In this document: one piece after another, positions 25,832 to 34,886 of the stretch
How positions within the stretch are numbered: the first letter of the stretch is position 1
Layout: each line of letters opens with the position of its first letter
The notes under the pieces: model-generated
Told to the model about the DNA's origin: nothing
Database searches by the model: none
Seen by the model: the letters and a program-made list of their open reading frames with translations, nothing else
Made by a program: the position numbers and the translations under genes
NCBI RefSeq assembly: GCF_900635815.1
Contig: NZ_LR134173.1
Coordinates: forward strand, 62,001 to 126,000
DNA length: 64,000 bases
Reading direction: 5' to 3'
Source: Legionella cherrii
Lineage (GTDB): Bacteria > Pseudomonadota > Gammaproteobacteria > Legionellales > Legionellaceae

Positions 25832-27982
25832 ATGCCTGATAATTATGGTTTAAGTGAAATTAGCACTATTGAGGATGCCACTGCTGCGTGGCAATCTTTC
25901 TTTGGCCGTTTTTTCTCGCCGGAAATTCCACCAGGTGTTGATGTCACTTTTGATCCAAAATTACGTGTGTTTGCTCCTAGAGAAAATAAAAATGCCAAAT
26001 ACAAACATCCTGGGTTCATAGACCCCAAAACAAAACAGTATCCTGTAGATCCACAAAGAACCCTGCATTCTGATGATTTTGATGACTTTTTAAATGGCAA
26101 TAAAATTACTATTCCGGCACAAATCACTCTTAATGCAAAAGGTTTGGAACAGGTTGCACAAGCACTTGCGCGCGGGGATTTTGAAGATGAAGCCTTAAAA
26201 AAAGAAGATCATACTTTTTACGCCTTGTGGCTCTTTAAACAAAACAAAATCACCCGTCAACAAATGTCCACGATACTCGCTCGAGAGCAATTTACAGACC
26301 CTCTAAAAACGTTTCCTATCCTCGATGAGGCGGGTGAATTTACCAAAGAGGCACAGGAATTGTGGCTTCCAACGATGAGGAAAAAAGCCTATGGAGAGAA
26401 TCTCACTGATTGGCACTTAGAGCGATTACGCTTATTGATTAAAGCATTACCCAAATCAGAACAAATTTTTTATCTTTCAGAATATAATCCATATATCATT
26501 GCACCAATATTCTACGTGTCTACATTGGGCAACGCTTTGCAGAGACTTGGTGCTTGGTACAGTATTCCCTACAATCAACAGCATTATGATCTACACATGT
26601 CTTTTGGTGTGATCGAAGCACTGCAAATTGCACAGCATGGAATAAACCATGCTGCCGCGAGTCGGGCAAAAATAGGAACGATAGGAATTGATGCAGTCAA
26701 AGAAGGAGTTGAATCCTACTATAGACCTACAGCGATTAGTATGCGCAATAGCGGAGTGGAGGCAACGACAAAAGGGATTCATGAATATCGTGAGACGCCA
26801 ATGCCTACAGTCACCGCACACGATTCGTATCATGCCAAACTCCATAGTTCAATCAACCCTGAATTTCATATGATGCTCAATCATATGCATCAGATCATTT
26901 TCAAACACACCAAACAAAAATGGTCAAAAACAACGTGGGAGCTGGTGGATCGTGAATTCCATGCCTTTAGAACCCGCAAAGTAATCTTGGACTCCCCAAA
27001 AGATGGCGCAAAATTTTTTCAAGAATTACTTCACCGCGATAATAGTGATAAAGCACGTTTATTCAGGAACTACAATCCTCCAAGACTAAGTGATGATGGA
27101 TTTGCCATCGTTTGGAATATGGTCACTCAAAGCGATGTTTGGAAAAATCTTTATAAAATTGATATCGATAGTTTAGAACATCCTTATCGTAAAGAAATTC
27201 AAAAAATAAGGACTTTTATCCAAATGGCGGGCAGTGATCATAAGTATCCTGAGATACTTACACTAAAGTATCGTCTTTTTAGTGCCACCTCTAATGCTGA
27301 ATTTAAGAAAATTTGTAAATTACTCGATTCGCTTGAGGAACAATTAATCGTTAAGGAAGGTCAAAAAGTTACTGATCAAGAGCAAAAATTAGTATTTGGA
27401 AAACATACTCAAAATAACATTAAAAACTTAACTATCCTTAAATTCAAAAATTTTGGCCAAAGTATATCAATTGATGAAAGCTCAGCAAGGCAATTAATTC
27501 CTATGCTTGTCAATATGCAGCTTCTTTCTAAATTTGGTGAGAAGAATACAGAAAAAGTTCAAACAGAACTTGACAAAATCTCTGCGGGATTCAAGGAAAA
27601 AAAGCAGCACCATTTCTTTTCAAAAGCACAACTGAATGCGTCGCTTGCCACTTTTGCGTCAATGACCGAAAAATTAGATTTCCTTGAAGCATGTTATGAA
27701 AAAATCATTGAATCTACAAAACATACTCAACGACACGCAACAATAGGCAAGGCATTGAATTTTTTTAAAAACCCATTATCGACCACTCAACGAAAGCACA
27801 TTATTTTATTAAAAGAAAAACTCGATGAACTCGTTACTGCGTATAAGCAAGGTTTAAACAACGAGGAAGAGCGCAAAGAACTGCAATGGTATATGAAAAA
27901 CAGGGGCTCTAATCTGGCTCTTTGTCATACGGAACGATTTTATATGCATCTGGACGCAACCGTTCCTGCATTTAAAAAATAA
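25832..27982 (+). CDS. Large hypothetical protein, possible SidE-phosphodiesterase-like effector
   Basis: A 716-aa soluble, mainly helical protein without signal peptide. A central region (about 235-360) is rich in His: LHMSFGVIEALQIAQHGINHAAASRAK, then YYRPTAISMRNSG and VTAHDSYHAKLHSS. Clustered HGxxH and HDxxH motifs with a conserved Arg-Pro recall the helical phosphodiesterase domain of SidE-family effectors. I cannot align them well enough to claim homology. The C-terminal 250 aa are charged helices with coiled-coil character. It stands alone, convergent with the patatin gene. Coding is certain, the function only suggested. Confidence 0.6.
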   Translation: MPDNYGLSEISTIEDATAAWQSFFGRFFSPEIPPGVDVTFDPKLRVFAPRENKNAKYKHPGFIDPKTKQYPVDPQRTLHSDDFDDFLNGNKITIPAQITLNAKGLEQVAQALARGDFEDEALKKEDHTFYALWLFKQNKITRQQMSTILAREQFTDPLKTFPILDEAGEFTKEAQELWLPTMRKKAYGENLTDWHLERLRLLIKALPKSEQIFYLSEYNPYIIAPIFYVSTLGNALQRLGAWYSIPYNQQHYDLHMSFGVIEALQIAQHGINHAAASRAKIGTIGIDAVKEGVESYYRPTAISMRNSGVEATTKGIHEYRETPMPTVTAHDSYHAKLHSSINPEFHMMLNHMHQIIFKHTKQKWSKTTWELVDREFHAFRTRKVILDSPKDGAKFFQELLHRDNSDKARLFRNYNPPRLSDDGFAIVWNMVTQSDVWKNLYKIDIDSLEHPYRKEIQKIRTFIQMAGSDHKYPEILTLKYRLFSATSNAEFKKICKLLDSLEEQLIVKEGQKVTDQEQKLVFGKHTQNNIKNLTILKFKNFGQSISIDESSARQLIPMLVNMQLLSKFGEKNTEKVQTELDKISAGFKEKKQHHFFSKAQLNASLATFASMTEKLDFLEACYEKIIESTKHTQRHATIGKALNFFKNPLSTTQRKHIILLKEKLDELVTAYKQGLNNEEERKELQWYMKNRGSNLALCHTERFYMHLDATVPAFKK

Positions 27983-27993
27983 AAACCCAAATT

Positions 27994-29106
27994 CTAGGCA
28001 TCAAAAAAACTTAAAACAGAATCATGTGCTGCCATCGTATCGTCAAAACCGAGTTTTATTAATTCTCGGGCGAATTTTTTTTCAAACAATAGAAAACTGA
28101 GTAAATCACCGGAATGACGTTTTGCACCAAGAAAATTCAGCAAGATCCGTAATAGCATGGGTATATTGTTATAATGAGACTGAGCCACTGCTGCTATATC
28201 CACACTGGGGCGTAAATGTAAGGTTTGAATAGGCCGCCAGGGAGCATGCTCTTTTTTCTCAGGAGGTAACATATGCGCCATAGAGTTCATGTGGCTCACC
28301 ATCTCCAGATCACGTTCGAGGTTATCTAAAAATAATCCGTTGACCATGCTGCCTAAAACACGTGTGAAATCAATATCGCTGCCCAGTAATTTTTCTGGCT
28401 TTTGTAACGCAGGTAGTTTCCGAGTGCCAATAATTAAAATTTTATCGACTTGGCAACGGATAGCGCCACGTAAGGGAGCTGCTAATCCCACATGGCCATC
28501 TCCGTAATGAAATCCATCTATTTTTGCAGGAGGGAAAAACAAGGGTAATGAGGTGGACGCCAGGAAATACTCCATTTGCAGATTCACTCTTTGACTACTG
28601 TGAAGCGGATCATTCCAATCCTCAAAATCCTCTGCGTGATGCTGATAAAACGAGATGGTTCTTTGCGTTTCATAACAGCTGCTGATGATCTCCATCATGT
28701 CCAAGTGCTTATTCTTAATGGCACGCTCTAAACTCTCAAAATGAATAATGTTCTTAATAAAATCCTGTAATGGCGATGTATCAAGGATATGGCCTAATAG
28801 ACGTTGCTTCATCAGCATACTACTCATATTGCGCATAGCCGCTTTGCTTAGTGCATAATTACTGGACTTAAAAATATGCTCACAGGTAATATCACGCCAT
28901 AATTCCTCTAACTTGTTCGCACCAGCAGAAAAATCAAGCACATTGCCACCTAATACCCCTGCATTAATACTGCCAACACTGGCTCCAGTGAGCATGTTGA
29001 AGGGAATTTTCTTTGAGCCAAGAATGGTGCTGATCGCCTTGATCACTCCAGCCTGATAAGCTCCGCGGGCTCCACCACCCGCCAAATAAAGCGCTATTTT
29101 GGTCAT
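27994..29106 (-). CDS. Patatin-like phospholipase
   Basis: A 370-aa patatin-fold lipid acyl hydrolase. It has the oxyanion-hole motif GGGARG (10-15), the nucleophile elbow GASVG (41-45, Ser43) and a DG dyad position in FHYGDGHVG around residue 200. The catalytic Asp is followed by H rather than G or A, a minor deviation. The C-terminal about 120 aa is helical. Legionella carry many patatin-like proteins, several of them translocated into host cells; this one has no signal peptide. It overlaps nothing and starts about 125 bases from the divergent GNAT gene. Confidence 0.92.
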   Translation of the reverse strand: MTKIALYLAGGGARGAYQAGVIKAISTILGSKKIPFNMLTGASVGSINAGVLGGNVLDFSAGANKLEELWRDITCEHIFKSSNYALSKAAMRNMSSMLMKQRLLGHILDTSPLQDFIKNIIHFESLERAIKNKHLDMMEIISSCYETQRTISFYQHHAEDFEDWNDPLHSSQRVNLQMEYFLASTSLPLFFPPAKIDGFHYGDGHVGLAAPLRGAIRCQVDKILIIGTRKLPALQKPEKLLGSDIDFTRVLGSMVNGLFLDNLERDLEMVSHMNSMAHMLPPEKKEHAPWRPIQTLHLRPSVDIAAVAQSHYNNIPMLLRILLNFLGAKRHSGDLLSFLLFEKKFARELIKLGFDDTMAAHDSVLSFFDA

Positions 29107-29300
29107 TGCTGATTTTTTTAGGAAGACAAGTAAAAAATATAGCTTTGTTATCCGCTAGTGGCAAGTGCTGCAGGTCCTATTGCGCTGACGCGAATATAGG
29201 GCTACTCACCTTAACGTGAATTGCTCATAAAATGTGTTATTTGGTTGACATTTATACCAAAAAAGGATACCATGAAATAGGCTTATTTTTTATACTCATC

Positions 29301-30686
29301 ATGCAAGAACCTTTAGAAATCAAACATCCTTTTCTGAGGCGCGTTAAAGAAAGCGATTATCAACGAGTTTGGGAAATATGGATGCAAGATCATATAATCC
29401 AATGGATGTCTTTTACTAAAAAAGATTTAGAATCCTTTAAAGCAACCTTCGACCGTCTCAATAAACAAAGCGATGTCTACGTGATGGTCGATTTAATCGA
29501 TGACAAAGAAACAATTGTTGGTGTTCGTCGTATAAAATATCTCTCTGGACCTTATGAACATGTTGCGGAATTTTGTTCCATGGGAGTTGATAGCCAGTAC
29601 CTCAATAAAGGCTATGGCAAAGTTTTTTGGAAAGAATTTGAAGAAATTGTAAAACAAAATCCTAAAGTTAAATGCATTCGTTTCACTCAAAGCGGCGGAA
29701 ACAACAAAGCGTTCCATCTCTCTGATTCTATAGGTTATAAAACAGAAGCCGTATTTCCAGATTGGTTACAGCGTTCTGGAGAGGATGAAAAAAGTCATTA
29801 TTACCTTATTGAACGCTTTAGTTATAAGATCATTGATGAAGCATTACTTGAACAATCAAAATCTTTTGCATCAAAAAAATATGAACCCAAACTGCCGCCT
29901 CTCTTGGATGAAACATCAAGTCATTTAACCGTGCAACGTGTAAACAACAAAATTCAAGTCTTACACGATAAGACCCTAATCCTTGATTTTGATTATTATC
30001 CTGATGAAAGCGTGATTCAACATATTGCCTTTCTCGAAGATCTTAAGATGTATCAAAATGATAAAAAACTTTGTACTGCAGCATTAAGATTGGCTTTAAA
30101 TGCTCTATTGACAGAGAACCGGGTAAAAAAACTAGAACTGTTCACTCACGACGACAAAGCAATAGGACTATGCGCAGAATTAGGTTTTTGGATTCGTGGT
30201 GAACGGCCTGCTTCTTACTGCCAGGAAGATAAGTATTTAAATGAATTAGGTGTTGAGTACAGTTTTTTTGATATCAAAGATGCGCACTCTTTATTTAACA
30301 GCTTTAAACACAATGAAGGCATAACGGCAAAATTGAATGAGTTGCAGCAGATCATTAATTCCCTTGAAGACAAAGGAGTTTGTGATTCATTCGGTAAAAA
30401 TTATTTGGCAAATATAGTCTATCAGATTGTTCGTGATGAGCTTTTAGAACAAAAATTATATGTATCTTTAGAGGACAAACCCTGGGAAAAAGTGTTAACC
30501 CAATGTCCTGAAGTATTTGCACAAGCCGCAAAACAATTACAGTCTGCTTTAATTATTTTACGCCAACCCCAAAAGGAAGAGGCTAAACCCAGCCAAATAG
30601 GAATATTCAGCGGATTTAAGCCCCCCTCTTCCGAGCAGGCCACTGATACCAAAACATTAAGCACCAATCCAATGGATTACCTGTAA
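29301..30686 (+). CDS. Double-GNAT-domain protein
   Basis: A 461-aa protein with two acetyltransferase-like domains in tandem. The first (about 5-165) has FLRRVKESDYQRVWEIW, the CoA-loop strand VDSQYLNKGYGKVFWKEFEE and NKAFHLSDSIGYKTEA. The second (about 195-310) has KLCTAALRLALNALL and DDKAIGLCAELGFWIRGERP but a weaker CoA loop, so it may be non-catalytic. About 150 helical aa follow. I chose the ATG at 29301 because the first domain starts there; an ATG at 29232 would add 23 poorly conserved residues. The C-terminus is disordered. The function is unknown. Confidence 0.8.
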   Translation: MQEPLEIKHPFLRRVKESDYQRVWEIWMQDHIIQWMSFTKKDLESFKATFDRLNKQSDVYVMVDLIDDKETIVGVRRIKYLSGPYEHVAEFCSMGVDSQYLNKGYGKVFWKEFEEIVKQNPKVKCIRFTQSGGNNKAFHLSDSIGYKTEAVFPDWLQRSGEDEKSHYYLIERFSYKIIDEALLEQSKSFASKKYEPKLPPLLDETSSHLTVQRVNNKIQVLHDKTLILDFDYYPDESVIQHIAFLEDLKMYQNDKKLCTAALRLALNALLTENRVKKLELFTHDDKAIGLCAELGFWIRGERPASYCQEDKYLNELGVEYSFFDIKDAHSLFNSFKHNEGITAKLNELQQIINSLEDKGVCDSFGKNYLANIVYQIVRDELLEQKLYVSLEDKPWEKVLTQCPEVFAQAAKQLQSALIILRQPQKEEAKPSQIGIFSGFKPPSSEQATDTKTLSTNPMDYL

Positions 30687-30902
30687 ACAGATTATTTCGA
30701 ACCAGTGAGGAATCTCCTGAATGTGGCATAGACGATTTTTTGGAAAAAGGTGCCACAATGAGGAGAGTCTTCCTCGTAAAACGCCTCAGGATGACGGAAT
30801 TCCTAACTCCTCAAGATAATGAAGTGATAATTTAGTGAATAAAAAATTTTTTATTTATTAATAAGTTATACAGTCCAATGAATTCAATGTGACTTGGAAG
30901 TA

Positions 30903-30932
30903 TTGACAGAATCATCAATAAAGCTGTATATT
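30903..30932 (+). promoter_or_regulatory. Sigma-70-type promoter of the phenylalanine operon
   Basis: TTGACA at 30903-30908 and TATATT at 30927-30932, spaced 18 bases. The predicted transcript would start near 30939, about 25 bases before the leader peptide ATG. Confidence 0.7.
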
Positions 30933-30962
30933 AATAATACAAATATTTTTTACAGAATTTTT

Positions 30963-31073
30963 ATGTCCCTTTCTACTGTACACCACAAGTTAAATCAAGA
31001 AGCAGCTTTGGCACAAGCCTTTGCTTGCTTTTTTTATTTTAGCTTTTTTAGCCCGGAGCTGGGTGGTCGGTAG
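30963..31073 (+). CDS. Phenylalanine-operon leader peptide
   Basis: A 36-codon ORF from ATG 30963 to TAG 31071-31073. The C-terminal half reads AQAFACFFYFSFFSPELGGR: six Phe and one Tyr in ten residues, just before a terminator. This is the layout of an attenuation leader like E. coli PheL: ribosomes stall when charged tRNA-Phe is scarce, which lets an antiterminator form. The sequence is not similar to E. coli PheL but has the same logic. The ribosome site is weak. It is followed by aroF/G/H-type, pheA-type, aroQ and aminotransferase genes. Confidence 0.85.
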   Translation: MSLSTVHHKLNQEAALAQAFACFFYFSFFSPELGGR

Positions 31074-31116
31074 AATTAACTAACACTCCAACCCCCAGCT
31101 TAGTCTGGGGGTTTTG
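31057..31116 (+). promoter_or_regulatory. Attenuator: antiterminator / terminator pair of the Phe operon
   Basis: The terminator is AACCCCCAG (31090-31098), loop, CTGGGGGTT (31105-31113) with a following T4. The alternative antiterminator pairs AGCTGGG (31057-31063, the end of the leader ORF) with CCCAGCT (31094-31100), which occupies the left arm of the terminator. A ribosome stalled on the Phe codons would leave the 31057 segment free to pair and so allow read-through. Confidence 0.8.
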
Positions 31117-31181
31117 GTACCCGAATTCCCAGACAAGAAAGAGCATGGGAGTTGGATAGAACCCAAAGAGGAGTGTCCATC

Positions 31182-31253
31182 ATGCACCATCAATCGCGAA
31201 CACATCGTTCCCAGACGTTATCCAAAGTACTTACTGTCTGTAGGAGGGGATGA
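31182..31253 (+). CDS. Second short ORF, overlapping the DAHP synthase start
   Basis: A 23-aa ORF (MHHQSRTHRSQTLSKVLTVC...) with a strong AAAGAGGAG site 8 bases before its ATG. Its TGA overlaps the ATGATG start of the DAHP synthase gene. Such an arrangement suggests translational coupling. The peptide itself is basic and has no family. It may only be a leader cistron. Confidence 0.45.
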   Translation: MHHQSRTHRSQTLSKVLTVCRRG

Positions 31254-32329
31254 TGAGCTATTCAGTCTTAAAGAAACTACCTCCTGTAGAAGAAATTATT
31301 CAAGAAATTCCATTGTCTCCTTTGGCCCACCAACAAATTGCTCGTGACCGGGAAGAGGTAAAAGCCATTTTAGAAGGTCGTGATCATCGTCTTTTAATGA
31401 TAGTCGGGCCTTGTTCTGCTTGGCCGAAAAAAGCAGTACTGGAATATGCTCGCCGTTTAGTGCAATTAAACAAGAAAGTGAAACACGAATTAAAACTCAT
31501 TATGCGAGTTTATATTCAAAAACCGCGAACAACTAAGGGATGGACCGGTCCGGTAAACCAACCTGATTTATTTTCTGCCCCAGATATTGCATCTGGCATA
31601 AAATACACCCGAGATATGATGGTTAAGGTCATTGAAATGGGATTGCCTATTGCTGATGAAGCGTTGTTTACCCATAATGCTAAAGGATTTCTGGAGCTTC
31701 TGTCTTGGGTTGCAATTGGGGCCCGCAGTTCTGAAGATCAGGAACATCGAATTTTTGCCTCCTCCTTAGACTGCGCAGTAGGATTAAAAAACCCCACTCA
31801 CGGTTCCTTGGCTATCGGCGTAAATAGTATAGTTGCCTCCCAACATGATCATGTTGCGGTATTCGATGGCTACGAAGTACAAACCCATGGAAACCCGCAC
31901 GCGCATATGGTTTTACGCGGCTCCAATCATGCCCCTAATTATTCCATCGCCCATCTTAAAGAAGTAAAACATCATATGGACATGCATCAGATCATCAACC
32001 CGTCCATTATTGTCGATGTCAGCCATGATAATTGCTTAGTAGACGGCAAAAAAAATCACCAATTACAACCTTCTATTGCTTTAAACGTTTTAGAAAGCAT
32101 TCAAAGCCACCCGGATTTAAAAAAGTTGGTTAAAGGTTTCATGGTGGAAAGTTTTATCAAAGAAGGAAATCAAAAAGTTGATGCGATGAATCCGGACGAC
32201 CTTGATTTAAGCGGGCTATCGATTACGGATCCATGCCTCAGTTGGGAACAGACCGAAACGTTTTTACTGGAACTCGCTAAGATGCGCTCTTTAGAAAACA
32301 AGGAGTTGGCAATGGAGGTGCAGGGATGA
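31250..32329 (+). CDS. 3-deoxy-7-phosphoheptulonate (DAHP) synthase, class I
   Basis: Condenses phosphoenolpyruvate and erythrose 4-phosphate, the first step of aromatic amino-acid synthesis. A 359-aa protein of the AroF/AroG/AroH type, with the motifs IVGPCSAW (PEP and Cys metal ligand), MRVYIQKPRTTKGWTG, GARSSEDQEHR, KNPTHGS, and VDVSHDNC (metal ligands). It is the first structural gene after a Phe attenuator, so it is probably the Phe-controlled isozyme; the exact letter cannot be assigned. It overlaps the next gene by ATGA. Confidence 0.92.
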   Translation: MMSYSVLKKLPPVEEIIQEIPLSPLAHQQIARDREEVKAILEGRDHRLLMIVGPCSAWPKKAVLEYARRLVQLNKKVKHELKLIMRVYIQKPRTTKGWTGPVNQPDLFSAPDIASGIKYTRDMMVKVIEMGLPIADEALFTHNAKGFLELLSWVAIGARSSEDQEHRIFASSLDCAVGLKNPTHGSLAIGVNSIVASQHDHVAVFDGYEVQTHGNPHAHMVLRGSNHAPNYSIAHLKEVKHHMDMHQIINPSIIVDVSHDNCLVDGKKNHQLQPSIALNVLESIQSHPDLKKLVKGFMVESFIKEGNQKVDAMNPDDLDLSGLSITDPCLSWEQTETFLLELAKMRSLENKELAMEVQG

Positions 32330-32901
32330 ATACTTTATTTGGTATTTCAGGAGATGCAGGTTCGTTTTCTGAAGAAGCGGCCTTGGTGTATGCAAAACAA
32401 AAAGGGCTAACTCCAACTCTTGTTCACCTACTGGATATGGAAGGTGTTCTGCATGCAATCGAAAATGAACGTATCGATCTGGGTATAGTGCCTGTCGTCA
32501 ATCTTATAGGTGGACTAGTCAAGCCAGCATTCCAAGCCATGGGAAGACATTTATTTACTCCTATTGATGAACTATGGCATGAAATCAATCAATGTCTCCT
32601 AGTACGACCGGGCATTCAATCCCATCAAATTACACACATCGTCTCACATCCTCAAGGATTTGCCCAATGCCGTCAGTTTCTCCAAAAACAATTCAAAAAC
32701 ACAGAACACATAGAGTGGATTGACACAGCAAAAGCAGCCAAGGACTTAGCGGAAGGAATATTGCCGCCTCATTCGGCAATCATTGCCTCAGCACGTTGTG
32801 CAGAACTGTATGGTTTAGAAATAAAAGCGGCAAAAATCCAAGACAGCCATCCCAATCGAACTGCTTTTATCTTGGTAAAAAACGCACGACTTCTCAAGTA
32901 A
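32326..32901 (+). CDS. Prephenate dehydratase, single-domain
   Basis: Converts prephenate to phenylpyruvate. A 191-aa protein with the dehydratase domain only: GDAGSFSEEAAL at the start, the GIVPVVNLIGG region, SHPQGFAQCR, and SHPNRTAF at the end, where the family TRF motif reads TAF (NRTAF). No C-terminal ACT domain follows, so allosteric inhibition by Phe is not expected at this enzyme. This is consistent with control by attenuation and probably by DAHP synthase. The start is coupled to the DAHP synthase stop (ATGA), with GGAGG upstream. Confidence 0.88.
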   Translation: MNTLFGISGDAGSFSEEAALVYAKQKGLTPTLVHLLDMEGVLHAIENERIDLGIVPVVNLIGGLVKPAFQAMGRHLFTPIDELWHEINQCLLVRPGIQSHQITHIVSHPQGFAQCRQFLQKQFKNTEHIEWIDTAKAAKDLAEGILPPHSAIIASARCAELYGLEIKAAKIQDSHPNRTAFILVKNARLLK

Positions 32902-32911
32902 GGAGGATATC

Positions 32912-33172
32912 ATGCCTACACTCGAAGAATTGAGAAAACAAATTGAACAGGCTGATGCTTGCATCATTGAAATATTGGCAAAGCGTCAAGAACTTTCGAA
33001 ACAAATTGGTGCTTTAAAATCGCAAGAAGGAAAAAAAGTACTGGATCGCTCGCGTGAAAAACAATTGTTTGAGTATTATGATCATTTATCCAAGCAGTAC
33101 CACTTGCAAGAGGAATTTATTAATCGCTTGTTCAAAATAATCATATCCAACTCTAGAAAGGTACAAAAATAA
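32912..33172 (+). CDS. Chorismate mutase, AroQ class
   Basis: An 86-aa all-helical monofunctional mutase converting chorismate to prephenate. It shows the AroQ layout: LRKQIEQADACIIEILAKRQELSKQIGALK in helix 1 (Arg and Lys in the active site), then RSREKQ and the C-terminal INRLFKIIISNSRKVQK. In E. coli this activity is the N-terminal domain of PheA; here it is a separate gene placed after the dehydratase. AAGGAGG lies before the ATG, and the stop overlaps the start of the aminotransferase gene (TAATG). Confidence 0.92.
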   Translation: MPTLEELRKQIEQADACIIEILAKRQELSKQIGALKSQEGKKVLDRSREKQLFEYYDHLSKQYHLQEEFINRLFKIIISNSRKVQK

Positions 33173-34353
33173 TGAATCATTTTATAAAAAAGAGTTTACC
33201 TGAAGATTCTGCAACCGTTGCGATTAATTCATTAGCCCAGCAAAAAATAAAGGAAGGCATTAAAATTTATAACCTCAGCGCCGGTGAGCCCAAACTGCCC
33301 CCCCATCCCGCAATTGTTACTGCGACCACATACGCCCTGGAACAAGGACAAACCCTTTATCCTCCAGTAGCAGGTATTTCGGAACTACGGGATCTAGCCA
33401 GTGTATGGATGAATAAAACATATGGCTGTTCGTTTAAAAAAGAAAACTGTCTTGTCGTTAATGGCGGAAAATTTGGAATCTATTTGCTGATGCAATTACT
33501 AGTGCAACAAAACGATGAAGTCATTATCCCCGCCCCCTATTGGGTTTCTTATCCAGCGATGACTCAGTTATTTGGCGGAAATCCAGTCATCGTTGACACC
33601 AAAGAAACAGATGGATGGAAGTTGACAGCCCAGTCACTTAAAAAAGCATGTACGCCGCAAAGTAAACTTCTTATTCTGAATAACGCCACTAATCCAACCG
33701 GCGCATTATATACTGAAGACGAGCTTCTTGAACTGCTGCACGTTGCGCAGGAACACGATCTACTCGTTATCGCGGATGAAGTATACAGTGCCCTCACCTA
33801 CGATGGGCATTCCTATATATCGTGTGGTTCTTTTCCCCAATATCAGGACCGGGTTATTGTAATTCAAAGTTGCTCAAAAAATTTTGCCATGACCGGCTGG
33901 CGAATTGGTTTTGTTTTCGCGCCCCAATCCATCATTCAACCCTTAACTGCATTGGTTAGTCAAAGCACCAGCGGCGTAACCACTTTAAGTCAATCGGCAG
34001 CTATGGCGGCTTTAACTGAAATAAATTATGTAAGTATTTGGGTACAACAATGCATGCAAAAAAGAAGAGATACGCTTATTAATGCTTTAAATGATGCTTT
34101 TGGCTTAACCCTAACTTCCCCAGCTTCATCGCTTTATATATTCCTTTCTTTAAAAAGCCTGGGTTTTAATAAGGAAAACTCGGAAGAATTTTGTAAACAC
34201 GCTTTGGAAGAAGCTCATGTTGCCCTTGTTCCAGGTATTGCATTCGGCAAAGAAGGTTATGTGCGGATGTCGTTTGGAGGAAATGAAGAGAATTTAAATG
34301 CAGGAATCCACGCATTAGCTCAATGGCTACATTCACATAATAGTCGATATTAG
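33172..34353 (+). CDS. PLP-dependent aminotransferase, class I
   Basis: A 393-aa aspartate/aromatic-type aminotransferase. It has the substrate- and PLP-binding stretches NLSAGEPKLPPHP, NNATNPTGALY, ADEVYSALTYD and the Schiff-base lysine in SCSKNFAMTGWRIGF, then RMSFGG with the carboxylate-binding Arg. Its place as the last gene of a Phe operon implies the transamination of phenylpyruvate to phenylalanine, but an aspartate aminotransferase assignment is equally possible by sequence. It converges with the cupin remnant. Confidence 0.92.
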   Translation: MNHFIKKSLPEDSATVAINSLAQQKIKEGIKIYNLSAGEPKLPPHPAIVTATTYALEQGQTLYPPVAGISELRDLASVWMNKTYGCSFKKENCLVVNGGKFGIYLLMQLLVQQNDEVIIPAPYWVSYPAMTQLFGGNPVIVDTKETDGWKLTAQSLKKACTPQSKLLILNNATNPTGALYTEDELLELLHVAQEHDLLVIADEVYSALTYDGHSYISCGSFPQYQDRVIVIQSCSKNFAMTGWRIGFVFAPQSIIQPLTALVSQSTSGVTTLSQSAAMAALTEINYVSIWVQQCMQKRRDTLINALNDAFGLTLTSPASSLYIFLSLKSLGFNKENSEEFCKHALEEAHVALVPGIAFGKEGYVRMSFGGNEENLNAGIHALAQWLHSHNSRY

Positions 34354-34790
34354 CGCAGCGTAATACGGGAGCGCAATACGAGTTCCCAGGCGGCCGGAAT
34401 CGCAAGATAACTTACTGCTTCACCATGCAGATTACGTGTTTTATGACCTTTTCCGGTTAAATCTTCAGCCAGCAGCATCCCTCCGGGATTAAAATTTTTA
34501 ATGTCACCATTACTTGCTTCAATCTGCACCATTCCAGATAAAACAATAATAAATAGTTTTTGAGCTGGTTTATGCCAATTTTATTCCTTATGAGACCCTT
34601 CACCAAAAACCATGATAGACCGGTATCATCCGGCTCGTCAAACCGATTTTCTCTGGGTTTAATTCTTCTGCTGCTGCCTTAAAGTAAGAATTACCCTCTT
34701 TGTCTGTAAGTAATATAGTATAAGGGATCGCTTTAGCCGCTTGGATCTAAAAATATTTAAAAAATCATCCTGTAAAATGACTTCATCGTG
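34350..34790 (-). pseudogene. Degraded cupin-domain gene
   Basis: The C-terminal 60 aa of a cupin protein are intact (MVQIEASNGDIKNF, NPGGMLLAEDLTGKGHKTRN, then ending near 34350). Upstream, in shifted frames, there are recognisable pieces: HKPAQKLFIIVLSG just before it, and further up AIPYTILLTDKEGNSYFKA and GLTSRMIPVYHGFW near 34600-34740. Several frame changes separate them, so the gene is broken. In an intact relative this would be a small cupin of unknown function that contacts a metal through HxH. Neighbours give no hint of its job. Confidence 0.6.
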
Positions 34791-34886
34791 CATTTAAGAT
34801 GTGTTTAAATTGGCAGCGAGAATAGCAAAAATTTAATAGACGAAACAATTACAGGATGGACCACTTACTCACTTCCAGAGAGAAAA

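Noticed and set aside
31114..31347. 77-codon open frame across the Phe-operon leader
   Set aside because: It overlaps the well-supported DAHP synthase start in another frame, and its sequence has no family features.
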